From the NCBI GenBank assembly GCA_003222535.1, contig QHWJ01000236.1:22939-86938 (forward strand): a stretch of 64,000 nucleotides of DNA, given 5' to 3'. The DNA is from Acidobacteriota bacterium (GTDB lineage: Bacteria; Acidobacteriota; Vicinamibacteria; Vicinamibacterales; CAVVIG01). Shown here in pieces: positions 57,782 to 64,000 of the stretch. The notes beneath the pieces are model-generated. The model had not been told where the DNA came from, ran no database searches, and worked only from the letters and a program-made list of their open reading frames with translations. How positions within the stretch are numbered: the first letter of the stretch is position 1; every line of letters starts with the position of its first letter. Position numbers and translations under genes: made by a program.

Positions 57782-58885
57782 CTACGGGAATTTTCGAAAA
57801 TACGGCACCGTCAACTGCAACACCAGCGCGACGGTCCAGAGGCCGGCCGCGATGAACGCGTAGCCTCCGAACTTCGGCTGCTGGCTGCTGTAGCGCCTCA
57901 CGTCCACCCGTCCCGCCGAGCGGCGATCGATCTCCTTGATCGCGGTCAGGATCATCGATTCGTCTCCAGCGGCATAGAATCTGCCGCCGGTGGCTTCGAC
58001 CGCCGGCTTCCAGATGTCGTCGGGCAGCACGGCGCCGAGCGTCTTGTTGTAGCTGGTGCGGATGAAATAGACGGGAATCTTCGTCGCCACCGCGCCCGCG
58101 AGAATCTCCGACACGTGTTTGCCGTGAATCGTCACCTGCGTGTCCTGGCCGTCGCTGAAGATCAGCATCAGGTTGCCGGAGGCGTCGAGGAAATCGAACG
58201 CCTTGAACAGTCCGACGCCCTGCTCGATCGCGGCCCCGATCGTCGTGCCCTGATCGGGGAACTTCATGAACTCGGTCCAGTCGCCGATGAGCGAGAGGCT
58301 CAGCAGGATGTTGTCGTAGTCGGTCGTGAACGGCGTCACGACGTACGCCTCGTCGCCGAATTCGATGAGCCCGATGAGGTCGTGGTACTTGCCGCTGATG
58401 CGCTGCCGGACGAACGCCTCGGCCGCGGCGACCGTGGTGAAGAACGTCGCTTCGTTCGGTGCCTTGGAGTTGAGATGCGCCGCCGGAAAGCGCGCCATCA
58501 TGCTGGACGAGGCGTCGATCATCAGGGCGATGCGGCGGCCGGGGAAGCTGACCTGCTCGTGCGTCAGAGACGAATACGGGTCGGCGAGCGCCAGCACGAA
58601 GAACGGCAGGCCCGCGAGGACCAGCAGCAGCGCGCCGTGGCGGACGATGGAGATCCACGATCCGCCGCTCCAGTCGAGGACGGCGGGGAGCGCCACCTGC
58701 GTGCGCCCGGCCCTGGTCCGCGTGAGCGCGCGGCCCGCGAGCACCGCCGCCGACAGCCCGATCAGGATCACCGCCGCGATGATCGCGTCGTTGCGATGGG
58801 TGAACAGCAGGTCCGCCGCCCGCGCGTTGCGCCACTCGAAGATGGCTTCCCGGATGACGGCCGGGACCTGGGTTATCGGGACCAC
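57782..58885 (-). CDS. VWA-domain membrane protein (BatA-like)
   Basis: RRIALMIDASSSMMARFP MIDAS, LMLIFSDGQDTQ; GTG start overlaps the upstream stop. Confidence 0.85.
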   Translation of the reverse strand: MVPITQVPAVIREAIFEWRNARAADLLFTHRNDAIIAAVILIGLSAAVLAGRALTRTRAGRTQVALPAVLDWSGGSWISIVRHGALLLVLAGLPFFVLALADPYSSLTHEQVSFPGRRIALMIDASSSMMARFPAAHLNSKAPNEATFFTTVAAAEAFVRQRISGKYHDLIGLIEFGDEAYVVTPFTTDYDNILLSLSLIGDWTEFMKFPDQGTTIGAAIEQGVGLFKAFDFLDASGNLMLIFSDGQDTQVTIHGKHVSEILAGAVATKIPVYFIRTSYNKTLGAVLPDDIWKPAVEATGGRFYAAGDESMILTAIKEIDRRSAGRVDVRRYSSQQPKFGGYAFIAAGLWTVALVLQLTVPYFRKFP

Positions 58886-60102
58886 GCGCGGTTGTCCAAT
58901 GCCCGGCCGGCTCGCCAGGCGGCGAGGCGCTTCAGGAACCACATCTGCTCGATCTTCATCCGTCGCAGCACCCCGACGCCGTCCGCCAGCGCCCGGTCCA
59001 GCGCCGCGTCGTCCATGGCCGTCTCGCGGCCGTACTGTGCGATGGTGAGCGCGCTCAGGGCCTGCTCGAGCGATTCGAGAAACGCGGTGCGCCTCGCGCC
59101 TGACGAGGCCGCCGCGCGAGCGAGCTCGTCCGCGACCGTTTGCCGCGTGATCGCTCCCGATACCGAGATGCGCTTCCCGCGCAGCCAGCCCGCCCGGAGC
59201 ACGAGCCGGCCCGGTTCCGTGGACTCTGGATTGCCGGCCGCCGATTGCGGGCTCTGCGGGATGGCCGGCAGGTGGCCGACGCGCCGGCCGACGGCATACG
59301 TGGCGGCGATGCGCAGCGCCGCCAGCGCGCGTCCCGCGAGCTCGGGCGACCATCCGTCGTTTTCGCGCTGCCGCCGCACCGCCGTGAGCTCCCGGCCGAC
59401 GCCGCGCAGGATCGTGGCGTCGCCGATCAGGCGATCGCTCGTCGCGGCCGGCTTGCGGTATCGCGCGAAGAGCCGGACGAGCGCGAGCAGCGCCACGAGC
59501 CCGGCGAGGACGAGCAGCACGCCTCCGATCACGACCAGGAGGTTGGCGCGGAACGCGCGCTGATCGAGGTCGCTGAAGGTTTCAGCCGGCGTGTCGCGGA
59601 TGTCGGACGCGTCGCCCGGCACGAGCGACAGGACGCGCACCGACTGCGCCGGCAGGACGTAGGACTGGTCGCGCCCCTGCAGCGACGTGTTCTGCCCGAC
59701 CTTGCTCTGCACGCGGTAGCTGAGCTTGGTCTCCGGCAGCGCCGCATCCCGTCCGAACAGGTTCTCGGCAATCAGACGAAGCCGGTACTCGTACTGGAAA
59801 AAGCGGCGCAGGTCGGTCCGGAGATCGGCGCCGTGCGAGCCGCCGAGCACCTCGAACGGCGCGAACTGCACGACCGAGGGCTCCAGCCGCGACTGATCGA
59901 CGACGACGGTGGCGGCGTCGCTCTCGAGCACGGCGCACGTGAGCACGACCGTGAACGGCTCGCCCACGCGAACGGCGCCGGCGCTCGTCCGCCACCAGCA
60001 CTGCAGCGGGTCGGTCTGGACGTTTTGAGCCCGTGCGGTCGCGACGAGCGCGGCGAACAGAGCAAACGTGAGCGCAACGCGTCGAACCATGTTTTCAGTC
60101 AC
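58873..60102 (-). CDS. BatD-like / oxygen-tolerance-type hypothetical membrane protein
   Basis: Signal peptide, VRVGEPFTVVLTCAVLESDAATVVVD, single TM; position between DUF58 and VWA. Confidence 0.65.
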   Translation of the reverse strand: MTENMVRRVALTFALFAALVATARAQNVQTDPLQCWWRTSAGAVRVGEPFTVVLTCAVLESDAATVVVDQSRLEPSVVQFAPFEVLGGSHGADLRTDLRRFFQYEYRLRLIAENLFGRDAALPETKLSYRVQSKVGQNTSLQGRDQSYVLPAQSVRVLSLVPGDASDIRDTPAETFSDLDQRAFRANLLVVIGGVLLVLAGLVALLALVRLFARYRKPAATSDRLIGDATILRGVGRELTAVRRQRENDGWSPELAGRALAALRIAATYAVGRRVGHLPAIPQSPQSAAGNPESTEPGRLVLRAGWLRGKRISVSGAITRQTVADELARAAASSGARRTAFLESLEQALSALTIAQYGRETAMDDAALDRALADGVGVLRRMKIEQMWFLKRLAAWRAGRALDNRAWSR

Positions 60103-60166
60103 CTTTGTGCCACATTTTCGCCTGTCCCGTATTTTTTTGCGGTCTTCGTGTATTTCGTGGTTCTGC

Positions 60167-61090
60167 CTAGGCTGCTTTCCTCAACCGTCTTTCGGCAATG
60201 AACTCGCTGAGCGCGATCGCGGTCTGCTGCTCGTCGACGCCGATGCGCAGGACGTCGAGGTCCGCCGCCTTCGCCATCCGCGCGACCTCGTCCTGCCACG
60301 TGCGGGTGCGGGCGGAGAGGGTGCGAAGCGCGCGGCGCGACATCACCTTCGACCGGCCGGTCTCGACGTCGAACGCCTCGATCCATCCGGCCGAAATCGG
60401 CGGCAGCTCGAATGCGAACGCGCTGTCGATGAGCACGATGAACACGTCGTGCGAGGAGTTCAGGTGGCCGAGCTCCTGCAGTACCGCCCCGGCTCCGTCG
60501 AACAGGAAGTCGGAAATCACCGGCACCATCGACGTCTTCCGCATGAAACCGGCCAGAGACATGCTGAGGCTGTCGGCGCGCTTGAGCGGTTGCAGTCCGG
60601 TCTGGAACTGGTACGCGTCGAGGCAGTGGATCACCTGGTTCTTGCCGATGCGCGGCCGGATCGCGGCGAGCTGCTCGAACTGCGCGTCGAACGTGATCAG
60701 GCCGAACATGTCCTGAAAGAACACCGCGGACATGCCGATGGTGCCGATCGTGCGGGCGATCGCCGCGGCGATCGGAATACCGTCGATGCCGCAGCGGGTC
60801 GAGAGCGAGCCGTCCGCGACGGCGATGACCGTCGCCGTGCTCCGCTGCTCGAACTCGCGGACCACCATCGGGCTGAAATTGGTCAGCGTCGACTGCGGCC
60901 AGTCGATGTTCGACATGCGGTCGCCCGCCTGCCAGTCGCGCAGGCCGACGAAGTCGAACCCGGATCCGCGAAACAGGCTGCGATGCTCGCCGATTGCGAA
61001 CTCGCGCATGCGGCGCATGATGAGCAGCTCGATTTCGGTGAGCTCCGACAGGTTCACGAAGGGCTCGACGTCCTGCTCTCTCGTTCTCAT
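60167..61090 (-). CDS. DUF58-domain protein
   Basis: GSGFDFVGLRDWQAGDRMSNIDWPQSTLTNFSPMVVREFEQRSTATVIAVADGS. Confidence 0.88.
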   Translation of the reverse strand: MRTREQDVEPFVNLSELTEIELLIMRRMREFAIGEHRSLFRGSGFDFVGLRDWQAGDRMSNIDWPQSTLTNFSPMVVREFEQRSTATVIAVADGSLSTRCGIDGIPIAAAIARTIGTIGMSAVFFQDMFGLITFDAQFEQLAAIRPRIGKNQVIHCLDAYQFQTGLQPLKRADSLSMSLAGFMRKTSMVPVISDFLFDGAGAVLQELGHLNSSHDVFIVLIDSAFAFELPPISAGWIEAFDVETGRSKVMSRRALRTLSARTRTWQDEVARMAKAADLDVLRIGVDEQQTAIALSEFIAERRLRKAA

Positions 61091-61133
61091 GAAATTTCAG
61101 ACTTCAGACTTCAGACTTCAGACTTCCGCATTT
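61088..61133. repeat. Heptamer array (CAGACTT)
   Basis: tttcagacttcagacttcagacttcagacttcc. Confidence 0.88.
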
Positions 61134-62173
61134 CATGGTATCGCGACCCGCTCGATGACGTCGTTGATGACGCTGTCGGTCGTCAGGCCGTGGCTGGCGG
61201 CGTGCGGGCCGAGCCAGATGCGGTGGCCGAGAATGTAGGGCGCGAGATCCTGAATGTCTTCCGGGTAGACCTCCGTCCGGCGGCGGACCAGCAGGGCCCA
61301 GACTTTCGCGAGTCGGGCCCAGCAGATGATCGCGCGCGGCGAGGCGCCGAGATCGACGCCGTGTTCGACGAGCTCGGACGGCGAATGCACGTTCCAGTCG
61401 GTCTCGGGGTTGAACGGCCGCGTCGCGGCCACGAGCCGCTGAATGTAGGTGGCGAGGCGAGGGTGAACGTACACGTGCTCGTTGATGGCCCCGCGAAGGC
61501 GGACGATCCGGTCCTTCGTCATCAGCACGCTCAGCCGGACGCGCTTGAAATCGAAGTGCACCAGCTTGGCTTCTTCCTCGGGCGGCAGATAGCCGATGTT
61601 CACCATGATGGCGAACCGATCGGTGGCCGCTTCCGACAGCGGGAACGTCCCCTGCCCGAGCTCCACCGGATTCATCGTCGCGATCGCGAAGCTGAACGCC
61701 GGCAGCTCGAACGTGGTCTTGCCGACGGTGACCGTGCGGTCCTGCAGCGCCTCGAGGAACGCGCTCTGCGACTTCAGCGGGATGCGGTTGATCTCGTCGA
61801 GCAGGATGACTTCGGCCTCCGCGAGCGGGCCGAACTCGGTCATCAGCTCGCCGGTGGCCGGATTGATCATCTGAAAGCCGACGACCTCGGTCGGCTGCAG
61901 GTCGGCGCGGCCCTGCAGCCGGACGAACTTGGCGTCGCTGATCGCGGCGAGGATGACGCCGAAGAACGTCTTGCCGACGCCGGGCACGCCGCGCAGCAAC
62001 AGGTTGCCGGCGTTGACCTGGCGGTTTTCCTTCTTGTCGTACGACGTCGGGATCTCCGACATCAGGACGACGTTCGCGAGCGCCTTGGCGGTGTCGTAGC
62101 CGACGAGCGCCTTTCCGCCTTCCGCGATGATCGAGTCGTGGAAAGCAATGGCTTGTTCGAGGTCAGGATGCAA
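61133..62173 (-). CDS. MoxR-family AAA+ ATPase
   Basis: LLLRGVPGVGKT Walker A, VILLDEINRIPLKSQSAFLEALQDRTVTVG, FAIATMNPVELGQGTFPLSEAATDRF. Confidence 0.93.
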   Translation of the reverse strand: MHPDLEQAIAFHDSIIAEGGKALVGYDTAKALANVVLMSEIPTSYDKKENRQVNAGNLLLRGVPGVGKTFFGVILAAISDAKFVRLQGRADLQPTEVVGFQMINPATGELMTEFGPLAEAEVILLDEINRIPLKSQSAFLEALQDRTVTVGKTTFELPAFSFAIATMNPVELGQGTFPLSEAATDRFAIMVNIGYLPPEEEAKLVHFDFKRVRLSVLMTKDRIVRLRGAINEHVYVHPRLATYIQRLVAATRPFNPETDWNVHSPSELVEHGVDLGASPRAIICWARLAKVWALLVRRRTEVYPEDIQDLAPYILGHRIWLGPHAASHGLTTDSVINDVIERVAIP

Positions 62174-62309
62174 TGGGACTCACATCTTACTTGACCCGGA
62201 CATCTTCTAAAGCCGTGTTCTGGCCAAATCAGGCAAGTTTTTTCAGGTGAGGCTTAGCCGCTCGCCGTCACCCGGCGGTTTGAGGCGAAGCTTCGTTACA
62301 ATACCGTTC

Positions 62310-63005
62310 GTGAACAAAGTGCTCGCAAGCGCCGATGAGGCCGTCGCGCAGATCCCGGACGGCGCCACAATCATGATGGGCGGCTTCGGCCTCTGCGGGA
62401 TTCCCGAAGCGCTCATCGCCGCCCTGCACGCCCGGGGCACGACAGGGCTCACCGTCGTCAGCAACAACGCCGGCGTGGACGATTTCGGCATCGGCGTGCT
62501 GCTCAGGGCCCGCCAGGTCCGCAAGATGATCGCCACCTATGTCGGGGAGAACAAGGAGTTCGAGCGCCAGTTCCTGACGGGCGAGATCGAGGTGGAGCTC
62601 GTGCCGCAGGGTACCTTCGCCGAGCGCATCCGCGCCGGCGGAGCCGGGATTGGCGGCTTCTTTACCCCGACAGGCTATGGGACGCTCATCGCGGAACACA
62701 AGGAAACGCGGACGATCGACGGCAAGCCGTACGTGCTCGAGAAGCCGCTGCACGCCGATTTTGCGTTCGTGAAGGCCTGGAAAGGCGATCGGACGGGCAA
62801 CCTCGTTTACCGGAAAACCGCCCGCAACTTCAATCCCGTGATGGCCACGGCCGCCGAGGTGACGATCGCCGAGGTCGAGCAGCTCGTCGAGCCCGGCAAG
62901 ATTGATCCGGATCACGTGGTCACCCCGGGGATTTTCGTGCGCCACATCCTGCAGGCCGCCCGATACGAGAAGCGCATCGAGAAGCGGACGACGCGCAGGG
63001 ACTAG
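62310..63005 (+). CDS. scoA: 3-oxoacid (succinyl-/acetoacetyl-) CoA-transferase subunit A
   Basis: GATIMMGGFGLCGIPEALIAAL, TVVSNNAGVDDFGIGVLL, GGFFTPTGYGTLIAEHKE. GTG start. Confidence 0.88.
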   Translation: MNKVLASADEAVAQIPDGATIMMGGFGLCGIPEALIAALHARGTTGLTVVSNNAGVDDFGIGVLLRARQVRKMIATYVGENKEFERQFLTGEIEVELVPQGTFAERIRAGGAGIGGFFTPTGYGTLIAEHKETRTIDGKPYVLEKPLHADFAFVKAWKGDRTGNLVYRKTARNFNPVMATAAEVTIAEVEQLVEPGKIDPDHVVTPGIFVRHILQAARYEKRIEKRTTRRD

Positions 63006-63172
63006 TCTGGGGACTGGGACTGGGGACTGGGGACTGGGAGTAGCACGACCAGCGCGGCCTGACCTACACTCTCAACCACGAAAACACGAGCGTAAAAACC
63101 ACGAAAAGACTATTTTGTCTCTTTCGTGTGTTTCGTGATTTTCGTGTCTTTCGTGGATTCGAGACAGCGTCC
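63005..63172. repeat. Repeat block between CoA-transferase subunit genes (GGGGACT heptamers, then cacgaaaa / tttcgtg inverted units)
   Basis: ggggactgggactggggactggggactggg ... accacgaaaacacgagcgtaaaaaccacgaaaag ... tttcgtgtgtttcgtgattttcgtgtctttcgtgg. Confidence 0.85.
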
Positions 63173-63820
63173 ATGGATCTTCGAGACCGGATCGTCACAC
63201 GCGTGGCGCGCGAGCTCAAAGACGGCGATTACGTGAACCTGGGCATCGGCATGCCGACGCTCGTGGCGAACCACGTGCCTCCGGGCGTGCGCATCACCCT
63301 GCACTCGGAGAACGGCATGCTCGGGATCGGACGGTTTCCCACCGAGGAGGAAGTCGACCCGGATCTGATCAACGCGGGGAAAGAGACGGTCACTGAAACG
63401 CCGGGGTGCTCGTACTTCAGCAGCGCGGACTCGTTCGCCATGGTCCGCGGCGGGCACATCGACCTGACCGTGCTCGGCGCGCTGCAGGTGGATCGGGACG
63501 GGAACCTCGCGAACTGGATGATCCCCGGCAAGATGGTCAAGGGAATGGGCGGCGCGATGGACCTGGTCGCCGGCGCGAAGAGGGTCGTGGTCGCGATGGA
63601 GCATACGACGAAGGACGGGGGCCACAAGATCCTCGAGCGCTGCACGCTGCCGTTGACGGGGTTGAAGGTCGTGCACCTGATCGTCACCGAGCTCGCGGTG
63701 ATCGAGGTCACTCCGCGCGGGCTGGTCCTGAAAGAAACAGCGTTGGACACGACGATCGACAAGGTCCGCCAGGCGACGGGCGCAGATCTCATCGTCGAAC
63801 AGACGCCGGGTACGTTTTGA
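63173..63820 (+). CDS. scoB: 3-oxoacid CoA-transferase subunit B
   Basis: [34 protein letters not shown] (catalytic Glu in SENG), [52 protein letters not shown]. Confidence 0.9.
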   Translation: MDLRDRIVTRVARELKDGDYVNLGIGMPTLVANHVPPGVRITLHSENGMLGIGRFPTEEEVDPDLINAGKETVTETPGCSYFSSADSFAMVRGGHIDLTVLGALQVDRDGNLANWMIPGKMVKGMGGAMDLVAGAKRVVVAMEHTTKDGGHKILERCTLPLTGLKVVHLIVTELAVIEVTPRGLVLKETALDTTIDKVRQATGADLIVEQTPGTF

Positions 63821-63825
63821 CGGTT

Positions 63826-63998
63826 GAAGGTCGCGTGGGTCGCGTGGGTCAGGTAGGTCGGGTGGGTCAGGTAGGTTGGGTGGTCAGGTAGGTTGGGTGG
63901 GTCAGGTAGGTCGGGTAGGTCGGGTAGGTCGGGTAGGTCAGGTAGGTCGGGTAGGTCGGGTAGGTCGGGTAGGTCAGGTGGGTCGGGTAGGTGGGGGA
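63826..63998. repeat. 9-bp tandem array (GTAGGTCGG / GTAGGTCAG)
   Basis: gtgggtcaggtaggtcgggtgggtcaggtaggttgg... extending to the window end; predominantly 9-bp period with a few indels. Confidence 0.95.
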
Positions 63999-64000
63999 TA

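Noticed and set aside
57746-59563. 605-aa plus-strand ORF
   Set aside because: Antisense to the VWA and BatD-like genes; high-GC shadow ORF with low-complexity composition.
60068-62194. 708-aa plus-strand ORF
   Set aside because: Arg/Asp/His-rich shadow of the MoxR and DUF58 genes on the reverse strand, which carry clear family motifs.
63826-63998. Coding potential of the ORF running into the terminal array (VGRVGQVGRVGQVGW)
   Set aside because: The reading frame is antisense/overlapping noise from the CoA-transferase gene continued through a frame-neutral 9-bp repeat.

Overview
The window is about 64 kb of high-GC bacterial chromosome. Gene families and repeat style suggest an Acidobacteriota/Vicinamibacteria-type genome, but that lineage is my inference. 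I call about 45 protein-coding genes and no rRNA, tRNA or CRISPR. Housekeeping and metabolic content: a truncated aminotransferase, an amidase, a beta-propeller protein, a SWIB protein, a fused MFS/spermidine synthase, a BNR-repeat protein, a P450, an iron-containing ADH, an LuxE-like ligase + ALDH + glycosyltransferase + LolD/FtsX-type ABC cluster, two PQQ-type propellers, frdABCD fumarate reductase, a VWFA-related protein, a BamA-like protein, an M2 peptidase, a MoxR/DUF58/VWA operon and a two-subunit CoA-transferase. Accessory content: a visibly lower-GC island (~20.5-22.7 kb) with a BrnT-like toxin-antitoxin-like pair, a SIR2-family protein and an intergenic stretch that folds by eye into a series of stem-loops with a possible pseudoknot (candidate structured ncRNA). 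There are also two PIN-domain toxin-antitoxin pairs and four decayed gene fragments. The most unusual feature is a dense repeat system. Intergenic tandem arrays of many unrelated sequences almost all have a unit of exactly 7 bp, often arranged as mirror-image inverted arrays. A second class has a 9-bp unit. The 9-bp class and several palindromic elements also occur in frame inside or at the ends of coding genes (amidase, thioesterase, GNAT, LolD, FtsX permease, glycosyltransferase, P450, BamA-like, BNR protein). All calls were made by eye; no searches were run.
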